Assembly: GCF_007896845.1 (NCBI RefSeq)
Contig: NZ_VOHS01000026.1
Coordinates: 1-64,000 of the forward strand
Length of the DNA: 64,000 nt
Direction of reading: 5' to 3'
From: Chitinophaga pinensis
GTDB taxonomy: Bacteria > Bacteroidota > Bacteroidia > Chitinophagales > Chitinophagaceae
Shown here piece after piece: positions 15,038 through 24,933 of the stretch. A model generated the notes under the pieces. That model was not told where the DNA came from and searched no databases. It was given only the letters and a program-made list of their open reading frames with translations. Numbering within the stretch: position 1 is the stretch's first letter; each line of letters starts with the position of its first letter. The position numbers and the translations under genes were made by a program.

Positions 15038-17524
15038 TTATTGTAACAGTTGTTCCGTGTGTCCTAATGATCCGTCTTCACCCATACCTTCTACTACTAT
15101 ACGGAAACGTCTTGTGAAGTCGTTGTTATAGAAGGAGACTTTAGCGGTATGTGTCAGTGAATCTGCAACCAGATTCGGGTTCCAGTAGAGCGTCAGTCGC
15201 TTATCCTGAAGGATGTGAATTTCTTTACGAACGGTATAATCCGGTGCGTAGAATTCTTTCACGATGTTATAACCACCTTTTTTGTATTTCTCAAAACCAC
15301 GTGTATCCACATCGTTTTTGCTGTCACCACCTTTTCTGGTATATACTGCGATAGCACCGGAGCTACCACCGAAACCACCTACGAAGGTTGGACGGAGTAC
15401 CTTGATGAATGCCACATCACCGATATTGATGTTACTCAGCATGTTGATATTGGTTGGCATTTCGTTCAGGAACAGTACGGGAGGACCGCCACGCCATTGT
15501 AATGAAGGACCGGTAGTCGGGTCAGACAGGTTTACTGTCAGACCTGGTACTTTGGATTGCAGGTATTGGAAGATACTCAGGCTACCCGCTTCGTCTCTTG
15601 TCAGGTCAAAGGCGTAACCATCACCTGCATGGAACATACCGGAAGCGTAACGTGCTTCAACACTCTCAGTTTTGTTGAGACGTTTTTCACGTACGTTGAT
15701 CTCTTTCAGGAAGATCGGTTTATTAGCCATGGATTTGGTAACGGCTGTGTTTTCAGCTACAGTGGACAGGTAAGAACTCAGTACTTTGTTCTCGATTTCC
15801 AATGTGTTTCTGAATGGATAAGGCAGTGTTACTGCGCTATTCGCTTCAAAGAAGTGTGGCTCAAATTTCACAGATACGTCTTTCCACGCTTTGTTAGGAT
15901 CGTTTGCACGGTAGAATACGTTGATGGTATCTACGAACTGCAGACGGTCTACTGCAAACTCACCTTTATCATTGGTAGTAACAGAAGAGAATGCGGTAGA
16001 AGTATCGATCGGCTGTTTCAGGATAAAGTCAACCTTACCATTAGACAGTGGGGCAACGCCTTTGTTGGTAGTAGCCACACCCTTCAGCAGTAAACCCTGC
16101 TCATAAGGGTATTTGATATCCGGCATGTAGTTATGCAGGATTTTTTCCCAGCTGAATCTTCTCCATCCATTGGTCATCATCACGAGATCCAGTCCTGCCA
16201 GTGTGGTAGGGTCAGCATCTTTGAAGTACTGTGCCGGATTAGAGATATAACCTTTCAGATCAGAAGTCATCAGCAGGTTGGATATAATGTTGTTCTCATC
16301 CTGATCTTTTACGATCTGGTCAGCATCTATGATGGATACTGACAAGCTGGTCAGCATTGTATCCGGGATTTTGATCTCCAGAGTATTCTTCTGTCTTGGC
16401 TGTGTATTGATGGCCAGGTTCTGCAGGCCCAGTGACAGTAAGTCGTTCTTTCTTACGAAAGCCAGTCTTTCGGCCAGAGGTAAACCGTCGCTGTTGAAAA
16501 CGGTCAGTTGCAGGATGCCGGAAGGTAATTCTTTGGTAGGAATGAAACCGCTCATCTGACCTTCTGCTGCATTCAGTTTTGCCTTGTACACGATGTGCTG
16601 CTGCATCTGCGCAACAATCATCAGATTGTTGTACATCGGATCGTCTTTTGTAGCAGGGGAGGTCTGGTAGAAGATACGGGTGCTCTTGTTGAAGACCTTC
16701 AGACCAACGCCTGAAGTTTTTACAACAGGCAGCAGAATGGTTTTCTGCAGGCCTTTGCTTGTCTGCATCAGGGCCTTGTAGGTTTCGCCGGCAGCAGGAG
16801 TCAGTTCAAACATACCCATACCATCACGGGTAGTTTTAACCTGTGCTACGGTTTCACCTTTCAGGTTTTGAATGATCCCGTTTGCTTCCTGTGGATAACC
16901 CTGCTGGTCGATTGCCTTGAAAGCAACGCGTCCGGGAACGCCCGCTATCAGACTACCGCCTTCCGGGAAGAAGTTCACAGCAAAGTCAGTCGTAGCCGGT
17001 TTTTGGCCAGGACCGATCTGCTTAGACGGGTCAAATATTTCAATGTTTTTGTAGAAGAGATATTCGGCGTCAAAGTTCAGCATCCATGCCGTATATGCAC
17101 GCAGCTGATATTGACCCGGTTTCTGATTGTCCGGGAGTTCGATTGCTCCGGCGCCGGTAGCGCCACCCACGGAGATCAGTTTTTTGTTAACCACGGTTCC
17201 TGCTTTATCCACCAGTTCAATGTACAGGTTGGTTGCAGAAAGGGATGGTTGGCCTTGTAGCAAAACATACGCTTTGAACCACATGGTTTCCCCAGCGGCA
17301 TAGTAATCTTTGTCCAGGTGCAGGTAAACCTTTTCCTGGGGGAAGCGTTTGCTGTACTGTTCTAAGGCTTGTGTGATTTTATCCTGCCATTCATCGGCGG
17401 GGTAAAATGCAAGTGCGCTCGAAACCCCCAGCAGACAGGCAGGGAGGAGCCACTTTAAGCGTTTTTTGTTTTTATAGAACACAGATTGCATGTGGAACAA
17501 CATTTTGCGACAATATAGTATCAA
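15038..17524 (-). CDS. MG2-domain surface protein with C-terminal TonB-plug domain
   Basis: The 828-residue protein has an N-terminal signal segment; starting at Met12 (17491) would give a cleaner one. Near residue 65 E-K-V-Y-L-H-L-D-K-D-Y-Y-A-A-G-E-T-M-W-F-K-A-Y matches the MG2 (alpha-2-macroglobulin-like) domains common in Bacteroidota surface proteins. The C-terminal 200 residues carry a TonB-dependent receptor plug: L-Q-S-K-V-P-G-L-T-V, P-V-L-F-L-N-E, then D-V-A-F-I-K-V-L-R-P and G-A-I-A-V-Y-T-R-K-G-G. No outer-membrane barrel follows, so it is not a transporter itself. It may dock on a TonB system or secretion machinery. The function is unknown. Confidence 0.85.
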   Translation of the reverse strand: MILYCRKMLFHMQSVFYKNKKRLKWLLPACLLGVSSALAFYPADEWQDKITQALEQYSKRFPQEKVYLHLDKDYYAAGETMWFKAYVLLQGQPSLSATNLYIELVDKAGTVVNKKLISVGGATGAGAIELPDNQKPGQYQLRAYTAWMLNFDAEYLFYKNIEIFDPSKQIGPGQKPATTDFAVNFFPEGGSLIAGVPGRVAFKAIDQQGYPQEANGIIQNLKGETVAQVKTTRDGMGMFELTPAAGETYKALMQTSKGLQKTILLPVVKTSGVGLKVFNKSTRIFYQTSPATKDDPMYNNLMIVAQMQQHIVYKAKLNAAEGQMSGFIPTKELPSGILQLTVFNSDGLPLAERLAFVRKNDLLSLGLQNLAINTQPRQKNTLEIKIPDTMLTSLSVSIIDADQIVKDQDENNIISNLLMTSDLKGYISNPAQYFKDADPTTLAGLDLVMMTNGWRRFSWEKILHNYMPDIKYPYEQGLLLKGVATTNKGVAPLSNGKVDFILKQPIDTSTAFSSVTTNDKGEFAVDRLQFVDTINVFYRANDPNKAWKDVSVKFEPHFFEANSAVTLPYPFRNTLEIENKVLSSYLSTVAENTAVTKSMANKPIFLKEINVREKRLNKTESVEARYASGMFHAGDGYAFDLTRDEAGSLSIFQYLQSKVPGLTVNLSDPTTGPSLQWRGGPPVLFLNEMPTNINMLSNINIGDVAFIKVLRPTFVGGFGGSSGAIAVYTRKGGDSKNDVDTRGFEKYKKGGYNIVKEFYAPDYTVRKEIHILQDKRLTLYWNPNLVADSLTHTAKVSFYNNDFTRRFRIVVEGMGEDGSLGHTEQLLQ

Positions 17525-17663
17525 AAAATATAATATGCAAAATAGACTGAAAATTTAATATATACAAATAATGTTATTGGTTCCTAATAATTTACAATCT
17601 CCCGGCTTTGGATTATTATTGCGGCCGGGAATGTGAAATTAGCATAACCGGTTTTATAAGATC

Positions 17664-18890
17664 ATGATAAACAATAGATTAGTAGTAATAGGTGGCGGAG
17701 CTGCCGGTTTTTTCTGTGCAGTAAATGCCGCAAGACTGCATAGTCAGCTGGAAGTCATTGTGATAGAAAAAAGCAATAAGCTTTTATCTAAAGTGAAAAT
17801 TTCGGGCGGCGGAAGGTGTAATGTGACCCATAATGCGCCGGACATATTATATATGTCGAAACGTTATCCGAGGGGTCAGCATTTCGTAAAGAAGACTTTT
17901 AACCACTTTTTTGTACCCGATACAATCAGCTGGTTTAAGGAGAGGGGTGTGGGACTGAAGGCGGAAGCGGACGGCCGTATGTTTCCGGTGACTGATAGCT
18001 CCCAGACGATCATAGATTGTTTACTGAAGGAGGCGGATCGTTATAATGTAAAAATCCGCCTGAATGCTGCTGTTACTGCTTTGGTAAAGACAGATACGGG
18101 TTGGGATGTGCAATTACAGGATGGTAGTTCGCTGAAGACAAATTATGTTTGTGTGGCAGCCGGCGGGTATGCGCAGGCGGACAAGTTTGCATGGTTAAAG
18201 GCTGTCGGGCACCAGATCGTGGCGCCTATGCCCTCATTGTTTACGTTTAATATGCCGGGTAATCCCATTACTTCGCTGATGGGTGTAAGTGTGGAAGAAG
18301 CGCATATCAAAATAGCTGGTACCAAACTGCAGGAGAAAGGTCCTTTAATGATCACCCACTGGGGCATGAGTGGTCCGTGTGTTTTACGTTTATCTGCGTG
18401 GGGCGCCCGTGAGCTGGGAGACATTCAATACCAGTTTACAGCTATTGTCAACTGGTTGCCTGCATTCAACGAAAACAGTCTGCGGGATGAGATGCAGGGC
18501 TTGCGGTTTACGCTTGGCGGGCAGAAAATGCATCACAAAAATCCTTTTGGTCTGCCGCAGAGGCTTTGGCAGTTTCTGTTACAGCAATCCGGTATCGGAG
18601 AAGATATAAGATGGGCAGACATGCCGGCGAAAGAACAGCATAAACTGGTCAAGAGTCTGACTGCGATGGAATGCGGTGTGAAAGGGAAAACGACCTTTAA
18701 GGAAGAATTTGTTACCTGTGGAGGTATACAGTTGTCAGAGATAGATCCTAATACGATGGAAAGCAAACTGGCACCGGGTTTGTTTTTCGCGGGAGAGGTG
18801 ATGGATGTGGATGGAATTACGGGGGGCTTTAATTTTCAGCATGCGTGGACGAGCGGTTGGATCGCTGCGGGTACCATTGCTACACGATAA
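17664..18890 (+). CDS. BaiN/HI0933-like NAD(P)/FAD-dependent oxidoreductase
   Basis: The 408-residue flavoprotein begins with a dinucleotide-binding motif (V-V-I-G-G-G-A-A-G) at residues 7-15, followed by E-K-S-N-K-L-L-S-K-V-K-I-S-G-G-G-R-C-N-V-T-H, the hallmark of the HI0933/BaiN family. A second family block is G-P-L-M-I-T-H-W-G-M-S-G-P. The end has L-F-F-A-G-E-V-M-D-V-D-G-I-T-G-G-F-N-F-Q-H-A, which closes the FAD site. It is cytoplasmic. The substrate of most members is unknown. Some reduce bile-acid intermediates, but that should not be assumed here. Confidence 0.92.
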   Translation: MINNRLVVIGGGAAGFFCAVNAARLHSQLEVIVIEKSNKLLSKVKISGGGRCNVTHNAPDILYMSKRYPRGQHFVKKTFNHFFVPDTISWFKERGVGLKAEADGRMFPVTDSSQTIIDCLLKEADRYNVKIRLNAAVTALVKTDTGWDVQLQDGSSLKTNYVCVAAGGYAQADKFAWLKAVGHQIVAPMPSLFTFNMPGNPITSLMGVSVEEAHIKIAGTKLQEKGPLMITHWGMSGPCVLRLSAWGARELGDIQYQFTAIVNWLPAFNENSLRDEMQGLRFTLGGQKMHHKNPFGLPQRLWQFLLQQSGIGEDIRWADMPAKEQHKLVKSLTAMECGVKGKTTFKEEFVTCGGIQLSEIDPNTMESKLAPGLFFAGEVMDVDGITGGFNFQHAWTSGWIAAGTIATR

Positions 18891-18899
18891 AAAACAAAA

Positions 18900-18923
18900 C
18901 TCCGGTAAGAGAACTTACCGGAG
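18900..18923. terminator. terminator shared by the flavoprotein and catalase genes
   Basis: CTCCGGTAAG and CTTACCGGAG form a perfect 10-base stem around AGAA. It lies between the two convergent stop codons. The flanking T and A runs are short. Confidence 0.75.
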
Positions 18924-18958
18924 CGTTTGTCTTAACATTATCTGTGATCACTGCTGCA

Positions 18959-20452
18959 TCAGGCAGGTTGCCCGTGTGCAGCCATTGCATCTACTGATAC
19001 GCCCAGTCCCTGTGCGATACCCATGCCTAATTGCAGGTCTGCACGGAACCAGTGGCATAACTGGCGGTTAATAATTTCCTCTCTTTTGTGTCCTTCAATA
19101 CCACTCATTGCGCCAACGATGTTACTGATTGTCTTTTTCTTTTCTTCGGATGTCATCAGACGGAACAGGTTACCCGGCTGTGTATAGTGATCGTTTTCAC
19201 CATCTGCGTTACGGTCATACCAGTCAGCAAACAGTGAATCCAATGGCATGCCCGGTTCTTTATATGCGGGATCAGGTGTGATATTGCCAAAGCTGTTAGG
19301 GAAATAATTTGGATGACTGCCACCATTACCATCTACGCGCATAGCGCCGTCACGGTGATAGTTGTTAACTGCAAACGGACATCTGTTCACTGGTATCTGT
19401 TCATAGTTTACACCGAGGCGGTAACGATGTGCGTCAGGGTAGGAGAGCAGGCGTCCCTGAAGCATTTTATCCGGAGAGTAACCGATACCATCTACCACGT
19501 GTGCAGGAGCAAAAGCGGCCTGTTCCACATGTGCGAAATAGTTATCCGGATTCTCATTCAGTTCCATCACACCTACATCCACCAATGGATAATCAGCATG
19601 TGGCCATACTTTAGTCAGATCAAAAGGATTCCAGATGTATGTTTTGGCTGCTGCTTCCGGCATGATCTGTACTTTCAGTTTCCATTTCGGGAAATCACCT
19701 TTATCGATTGATTCAACGAGGTCGCGTTGTGCATGATCCGGATCTTTACCCCGCATTTCTGCTGCTTCTTCATTAGTAAAGTTTTTTATTCCCTGTTCGG
19801 TAATAAAATGGAATTTCACATAGAAGCGTTCATTGTCTTTATTCAGGAAAGAGAAGGTATGACTGCCGAAACCGTGCATATGGCGATAGCTGACAGGGGT
19901 ACCTCTATCACTCATCAGGATCAGTACCTGATGCAGGCTTTCGGGGTTCAGGCTCCAGAAATCCCATACCATTGTGGCACTCTTTGTATTGGTGCGCGGA
20001 TCGCGTTTTTGTGTGTGAATGAAGTCGCTGAACTTCTTTGGATCTTTGATAAAAAAGATAGGGGTATTGTTACCTACCAGATCCCAGTTACCTTCTTCTG
20101 TGTAGAATTTTACTGCGAATCCACGAGGATCACGCTCGCTATCGGCCGATCCTTTTTCTCCACCTACAGTGGAGAAGCGAACGAAGACGCGGGTCTGTTT
20201 GCCGATGGTATCAAAAAGCTTTGCTTTTGTAAACGCGGTGATATCGTGGGTAACGGTAAATGTACCATAAGCTCCGCTTCCTTTTGCATGTACGACTCTT
20301 TCAGGGATACGCTCTCTGTTGAAATGCGCCATTTTCTCATGAAGTATGAAATCCTGCAGCAATATGGGGCCTCTGGCGCCTGCTGTCATAGAGTTTTCAT
20401 GCTCAAAGTAAGGAATGCCGGAGGCTGTGGTCAGCTTCTTCTGCTCAGACAT
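18959..20452 (-). CDS. katA: heme catalase, clade 3 size
   Basis: The 497-residue protein is a monofunctional heme catalase that converts hydrogen peroxide to water and oxygen. The essential residues are present: His55 in E-R-V-V-H-A-K-G, Asn128 in [10 protein letters not shown], and the heme-ligand Tyr338 in [13 protein letters not shown]. The length fits small-subunit catalases. There is no signal peptide, so it is cytoplasmic. It has its own promoter about 100 bases upstream. No OxyR or PerR site could be recognised with confidence. Confidence 0.97.
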   Translation of the reverse strand: MSEQKKLTTASGIPYFEHENSMTAGARGPILLQDFILHEKMAHFNRERIPERVVHAKGSGAYGTFTVTHDITAFTKAKLFDTIGKQTRVFVRFSTVGGEKGSADSERDPRGFAVKFYTEEGNWDLVGNNTPIFFIKDPKKFSDFIHTQKRDPRTNTKSATMVWDFWSLNPESLHQVLILMSDRGTPVSYRHMHGFGSHTFSFLNKDNERFYVKFHFITEQGIKNFTNEEAAEMRGKDPDHAQRDLVESIDKGDFPKWKLKVQIMPEAAAKTYIWNPFDLTKVWPHADYPLVDVGVMELNENPDNYFAHVEQAAFAPAHVVDGIGYSPDKMLQGRLLSYPDAHRYRLGVNYEQIPVNRCPFAVNNYHRDGAMRVDGNGGSHPNYFPNSFGNITPDPAYKEPGMPLDSLFADWYDRNADGENDHYTQPGNLFRLMTSEEKKKTISNIVGAMSGIEGHKREEIINRQLCHWFRADLQLGMGIAQGLGVSVDAMAAHGQPA

Positions 20453-20556
20453 AAAGTAAGTTTAAGGAATGAATAATGTGTGCGTACCTGATGTGTCTTT
20501 TAAACAGTCAACTTCTATAAAGTGGTGTCTTTCCTGTTTGTTTACCCGGTACACGA

Positions 20557-20587
20557 CAAAAGTAGCCTTCCCTTACTTATAGAGCAC
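20557..20587 (-). promoter_or_regulatory. Bacteroidota-type promoter for the catalase gene
   Basis: On the minus strand TGTG (20584-20587, one mismatch to TTTG) is followed after 19 bases by TACTTTTG (20557-20564). This predicts a leader of about 100 bases before the ATG at 20452. Confidence 0.5.
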
Positions 20588-20619
20588 AGCGATATTGTTT
20601 ATTATACGATAGAGAATCT

Positions 20620-21243
20620 TTATAGGTAATGGATGCCCGGCTCGTAATCCTTATCCAGAGCGGCTAATAGTTTTTCGAAGTCACCCGTATCTTTTACGAA
20701 ATCTATTTTCGTCATATCGAGCATGAGCACACGAACAGGATGTTGTCTGATATACTGCATGTACATATCATGTACATTGGTCAGGTATTGATCTTCTATC
20801 TGCTGTTCGTAGGAGCGGTTGCGGTGTTTTATATTTTGTTGCAGTTTGCTGACCGGTGCATTCAGGAAGATGAGCAGGTCAGGTTGTATCAGCTGGGGGT
20901 TGATGATATCAAAAAGTTTCTGATAAAGATTGTATTCCTCTTCTTTCAGATTGATCTTGGCAAACAGGAGGCTCTTGATAAAAAGATAGTCTGAAATAAC
21001 CAGATTGCTGAACATATCCTGCATCTGCAGCATATCTTTCAGCTGTTTGTAACGTTCCGCCATGAAGAACAGTTCGAGGGGGAAAGCGTATTGTTGTGGT
21101 TTTTCGTAGAATTTGGGCAGGAAGGGATTGTCTGCAAATTCTTCGAGGATGAGTTTTGCGCCGAAGTGCGCAGACAGTTTATTGGCGAGCGTCGTTTTAC
21201 CAGCGCCTATATTCCCTTCTATTGTAATGTATTTATATTGCAT
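20620..21243 (-). CDS. deoxynucleoside kinase
   Basis: The 207-residue protein is of the deoxyguanosine/deoxyadenosine kinase type. It phosphorylates a deoxynucleoside with ATP for nucleotide salvage. The P-loop is G10-N-I-G-A-G-K-T-T18. L-I-L-E-E-F at about 31-36 provides the substrate-binding Glu. Downstream helices carry P-L-E-L-F-F-M-A-E-R-Y and S-D-Y, and K-H-R-N-R-S-Y-E fits the LID region with its Arg residues. It lies 16 bases after folK on the same strand and is probably co-transcribed with it. Which nucleoside is preferred cannot be told. Confidence 0.92.
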   Translation of the reverse strand: MQYKYITIEGNIGAGKTTLANKLSAHFGAKLILEEFADNPFLPKFYEKPQQYAFPLELFFMAERYKQLKDMLQMQDMFSNLVISDYLFIKSLLFAKINLKEEEYNLYQKLFDIINPQLIQPDLLIFLNAPVSKLQQNIKHRNRSYEQQIEDQYLTNVHDMYMQYIRQHPVRVLMLDMTKIDFVKDTGDFEKLLAALDKDYEPGIHYL

Positions 21244-21259
21244 GAGCCGGTTAGATGGT

Positions 21260-21751
21260 TTAGGATATGCCAGTGTATTTGCTGGCAGGTAATTGATCAG
21301 TGCAGTTGTTCAGTAAGGTACTGACGGACTGGTGCAATACAGGATGTTCCCAGTCGGGAAGGATTTCCATGAGTGGTACCAGTACAAACTGTCTGAATTG
21401 CATTTGCGGATGAGGGATTTTAAGATCCGGTTCATTGATGACGGCATCATTAAAGAAAATGATGTCAATGTCGATTACCCTTGCGCCCCATTTCTGCCGG
21501 CGTATGCGACCTATTGTGTGTTCGATGGCCAGAACTGTGTGCAGCAGGGTTCGTGCGTCCATTTCAGTAGCCACCAAAAGGGCCTGATTCAGGTAATCTG
21601 GTTGTCCGGCTACGCCCCAGGCAGCCGTTTCATAAAGGGAAGACTGTTTTTCCACCCTTCCAACCTGTTTATCTATCTGCTCCACTGCTTCCCGGAGATG
21701 CCCTGTACGGTCTCCCAGATTGCCACCTATAAGTAATATTGCTTTATTCAT
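21260..21751 (-). CDS. folK: 2-amino-4-hydroxy-6-hydroxymethyldihydropteridine pyrophosphokinase
   Basis: The 163-residue protein is HPPK, which transfers pyrophosphate from ATP to hydroxymethyl-dihydropterin in folate synthesis. It begins with A-I-L-L-I-G-G-N-L-G-D-R and has the S-L-Y-E-T-A-A-W-G substrate loop. It also has the family signature G-A-R-V-I-D-I-D-I-I-F, in which the two Asp bind magnesium, followed by H-P-Q-M-Q-F-R-Q-F-V-L-V-P-L. The length is usual for the stand-alone enzyme. It leads a two-gene unit with the deoxynucleoside kinase and diverges from sppA. Confidence 0.96.
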   Translation of the reverse strand: MNKAILLIGGNLGDRTGHLREAVEQIDKQVGRVEKQSSLYETAAWGVAGQPDYLNQALLVATEMDARTLLHTVLAIEHTIGRIRRQKWGARVIDIDIIFFNDAVINEPDLKIPHPQMQFRQFVLVPLMEILPDWEHPVLHQSVSTLLNNCTDQLPASKYTGIS

Positions 21752-21766
21752 GTATCTTCAACGGCC

Positions 21767-21774
21767 CAAAAGTA
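21767..21774 (-). promoter_or_regulatory. -7 element before folK
   Basis: On the minus strand TACTTTTG fits TAnnTTTG, 15 bases before the folK start. No good -33 TTTG is visible, and the leader would be very short. Confidence 0.3.
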
Positions 21775-21842
21775 GACATATTCTTTATTTTTGGAAAAAG
21801 GAAGACGGAGCGTCTGTCCTTTAAAACTAAATCCTCTAATAA

Positions 21843-23606
21843 ATGCGTAGCTTTTTTAAAATTTTCTTTGCCACCCTTCTGGCCTTCATCGTGATCCTCA
21901 TTTTAGGGGTAATCCTGCTGATGGGGGTGATCGGCAGCGCTATCAGCCCCGAAGTTGTTACCCTGTCGCCTAACAGCGTGCTGGTCCTGGAAACCAGTCA
22001 GCAATACAACGAACAAAAAGTTTCTAATCCCGTAAATGCCATCCTCCGTCAGGAACCGAAATCGGTACCCGGCCTGAACGACATGATCCGTCTGATCAAA
22101 CATGCGGAAACTGATGATGATATTAAAGGTATTTATCTGAAAGCGGAAGGTAACGCTAACGGGTTCGCTACCAACGAAGAAGTGCGCAATGCGCTGCTGC
22201 GTTTCAAGCAATCCGGCAAGTTTGTCTTCGCTTATGGCGAAGTCATGGACCAGAAGAGCTATTATATGGCATCCCTTGCTGACCGGGTATATGTACACCC
22301 TAAAGGTGGTGTGGAATTCAGCGGTTTCTTTACCCAGCTGACCTTTTTGAAAGGGACCCTTGAGAAACTGGAGATCCAGCCACAGATCTTCTATGATGGT
22401 CGTTTCAAAAGTGCTACTGAACCTTTACGCGAAACGGAAATGACACTGGCGAACCGTATTCAGACCAACGCTTATCTGGGCGATCTGTATGCTAATTTCC
22501 TGAAGAACATTGGTGCATCCCGTAAAATAGATACTGCCTCCCTGCATCGTTATGCCAATGAAGGTCTGATACAGGAAGCGGCAGATGCATTGAAGTATAA
22601 ACTGGTAGACGGTCTGAAATATAATGATCAGGTGATGGATGAAATTAAATCCAGACTGGGTCTGAAAGGTGCTGATGATGTAAACTTCGTTTCTGTGTCT
22701 AAATATATGGATGCCGTTGATCTGACAGAAAACAAAGACGCTGACAATAAGGTAGCTATTATTTATGCAGAAGGAAGTATAGTAGGAGGAGACAGCGAGA
22801 AGGACGTTACCATCAGCAGCGGTCATTTTATCAAATTGATCCGTGAAGCAAGACAAGATAAGGATGTAAAGGCGATCGTTTTCCGTGTGAATTCACCGGG
22901 CGGTAGTGCCCTTGCTTCAGAGTCTATCTGGCGTGAGCTGGTACTGGCTAAAAAGAGCAAACCGGTAGTAGTATCCATGGGGGATTATGCGGCTTCCGGC
23001 GGTTATTATATCTCCTGTATGGCTGACTCTATCTTTGCACAGCCGAATACTCTGACCGGTTCTATCGGTGTATTTGCTGTTCTGCCTAACCTGCAGGGAT
23101 TCTTTAAGAATAAACTGGGTGTCACCTTTGACGGGGTGAAAACCGCGCAATATGCGGATCTGGGTAATACTTCCCGTCCGCTGACTGATATTGAGAAGAA
23201 ATTTATCCAGAATTCAGTAGACGGCATTTACGCCACCTTCAAAGGACGTGTGGTAGAAGGTCGTAAGCTGAGTGGTGCTGTGGTAGACAGCATTGCACAG
23301 GGACGTGTATGGAGTGGTATTCAGGCAAAACAACTGGGACTGGTAGACCGTATCGGTGGTATCAATGAGGCGATCGCCTGCGCAGCTAAACTGGCGAAGG
23401 TAAGTTCCTACCGTCTCCGTGAGTATCCTGAATCAGATGCTTCTCTTTCCCGTATGATGAAGAGCTTTGGTACCAGTGCTCATGTGGAGGCTGCTGTGAA
23501 GAGCGAACTTGGTGAGCAGTATGACATTTACCGACAGATCAAAGAGATGAAGGAAATGAGCGGAGAGATTCAGGCTAAACTGCCTTATGCGGTAGATATC
23601 CGGTAA
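21843..23606 (+). CDS. sppA: signal peptide peptidase SppA, 67K type
   Basis: The 587-residue protein has one N-terminal membrane anchor (about residues 5-29) and two related Clp-like halves, as in the long SppA form. The catalytic Ser lies in G-D-Y-A-A-S-G-G-Y-Y-I-S in the second half. The general-base Lys fits F-Y-D-G-R-F-K-S-A-T-E-P in the first half. F-R-V-N-S-P-G-G-S-A is the family's oxyanion region. It degrades signal peptides left in the inner membrane after export. It stands alone, with a strong terminator after it. Confidence 0.95.
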   Translation: MRSFFKIFFATLLAFIVILILGVILLMGVIGSAISPEVVTLSPNSVLVLETSQQYNEQKVSNPVNAILRQEPKSVPGLNDMIRLIKHAETDDDIKGIYLKAEGNANGFATNEEVRNALLRFKQSGKFVFAYGEVMDQKSYYMASLADRVYVHPKGGVEFSGFFTQLTFLKGTLEKLEIQPQIFYDGRFKSATEPLRETEMTLANRIQTNAYLGDLYANFLKNIGASRKIDTASLHRYANEGLIQEAADALKYKLVDGLKYNDQVMDEIKSRLGLKGADDVNFVSVSKYMDAVDLTENKDADNKVAIIYAEGSIVGGDSEKDVTISSGHFIKLIREARQDKDVKAIVFRVNSPGGSALASESIWRELVLAKKSKPVVVSMGDYAASGGYYISCMADSIFAQPNTLTGSIGVFAVLPNLQGFFKNKLGVTFDGVKTAQYADLGNTSRPLTDIEKKFIQNSVDGIYATFKGRVVEGRKLSGAVVDSIAQGRVWSGIQAKQLGLVDRIGGINEAIACAAKLAKVSSYRLREYPESDASLSRMMKSFGTSAHVEAAVKSELGEQYDIYRQIKEMKEMSGEIQAKLPYAVDIR

Positions 23607-23681
23607 TCCCGCTGTGATACAACAAGTTAGCAGTCGGTAGAGGGGTTTGAAACTATCCCGGCACTGACTTAAAAAAGTATT

Positions 23682-23708
23682 AAACCTGCCGCTTGCGGCA
23701 GGTTTTTT
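23682..23708 (+). terminator. intrinsic terminator after sppA
   Basis: AAACCTGCCG and CGGCAGGTTT form a perfect stem with loop CTTG, followed by further T residues. Confidence 0.9.
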
Positions 23709-23776
23709 TATGGAAATGGGTAAAACAATAGTAGTTTTAGGCGATTTTTCAAGAACAGATTCAGCGAAAGTTAAGT

Positions 23777-24880
23777 ATGGCGGTTAAATATAATCAATGG
23801 AAGGCGCTGTTAGCCATGTCCAGGGCAAGCCTGAAAGGAATATTAAGAAGCCCTTCAGCGGTTATTTTCAGTTTAGGGTTTCCTCTGGTATTCATTCTGG
23901 TATTCGGCTTTATCGGCGATAATGGCGTATCGGTAAAAGTAGGGGTGGACGCTGCGACAGATACCACCAGTTACCTGTACAGGCAACTGGCGAAAGAAAA
24001 GAGCCTGAAGTTGCAGACGGGTCAGCCGGCTGCAGAAATGGAAGAAGACCTGAAAAAGGGACATATTACTGCGATTATCCGTATTACATCTCAGTCAGTG
24101 GATACCAATGCGCCTGCCTGTAGTGTGAAGGTGCGTACCTCCAAAGCGGCGGTTGACAAGATTTCCCTGTTCAATTCGATCCTGACAGGTGTCATATATA
24201 AGGCGGATGACAATTATTATCCAAGGCAGTCCATTGCAAAACTGGAACCAGTGGAAGTACTGCCCGGCCGTCGTTACCGTACTATTGACTTTATCTTACC
24301 CGGTCTGCTGAGTTTCTCTTTATTAAGCGCTGCGGTATTCAGTACGGCTTTTCTGTTTTTTAACCTGCGCCAGACACTGGTGTTAAAACGTTTCTTCGCG
24401 ACGCCTATCCGTCGTCTTTATATTGTGTTGGGTGAGGCGTTGGCCCGTCTGGTGTTTCAGGTAGCCGGTGCTATACTGATCATTGCGATCGGTTATTTTG
24501 CTTTTGGGTTTACGTTGGTGCATGGATGGAGTACCTTTTTTGAAATGTTGTTCCTGACCGCTTTCGGGGTGGTCGTATTTATGGGTTTTGGTTTCGTGGT
24601 GAGCGGTATTGCTAACAGCGAAAGCACCATCCCTCCTATTGCGAATGTGATCACTTTGCCACAGTTCCTGCTGGCAGGTACTTTTGTATCGGTGGATTCC
24701 TTTCCATCATGGTTACAGCCTATTTGCCGTATTATGCCGCTGACTTACCTGAATGACGCTTTTCGTAAAGTGGCCTTTGAAGGACTGCACCTCTGGAATG
24801 TAGGGCTGGAGCTCGGGGTGATCACTGCCTGGGGTATTGTGGTGTATATTGTGGCAGTAAAAGTATTCCGCTGGGAGTAG
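23777..24880 (+). CDS. ABC-2 type transporter permease
   Basis: The 367-residue protein has the layout of an ABC-2 (drug or polysaccharide exporter) permease. One membrane segment lies near residues 26-46, then a soluble extracytoplasmic part to about 165, then five hydrophobic segments to the C-terminus. The R-Q-T-L-V-L-K-R-F-F-A-T-P-I-R-R loop between membrane segments is typical. The ATPase that should drive it is not next to it, so the partner is encoded elsewhere. The SRPBCC gene starts 53 bases later on the same strand. Confidence 0.88.
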   Translation: MAVKYNQWKALLAMSRASLKGILRSPSAVIFSLGFPLVFILVFGFIGDNGVSVKVGVDAATDTTSYLYRQLAKEKSLKLQTGQPAAEMEEDLKKGHITAIIRITSQSVDTNAPACSVKVRTSKAAVDKISLFNSILTGVIYKADDNYYPRQSIAKLEPVEVLPGRRYRTIDFILPGLLSFSLLSAAVFSTAFLFFNLRQTLVLKRFFATPIRRLYIVLGEALARLVFQVAGAILIIAIGYFAFGFTLVHGWSTFFEMLFLTAFGVVVFMGFGFVVSGIANSESTIPPIANVITLPQFLLAGTFVSVDSFPSWLQPICRIMPLTYLNDAFRKVAFEGLHLWNVGLELGVITAWGIVVYIVAVKVFRWE

Positions 24881-24933
24881 ACCGGTAGAAGGAGATTTTG
24901 AAAGCCGGTCTGTTGCCGGAGAAATCAATAGAT

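Noticed and set aside
19727-20476. 249-codon plus-strand frame opposite catalase
   Set aside because: Catalase residues are all conserved on the minus strand, so the opposite frame is a shadow.
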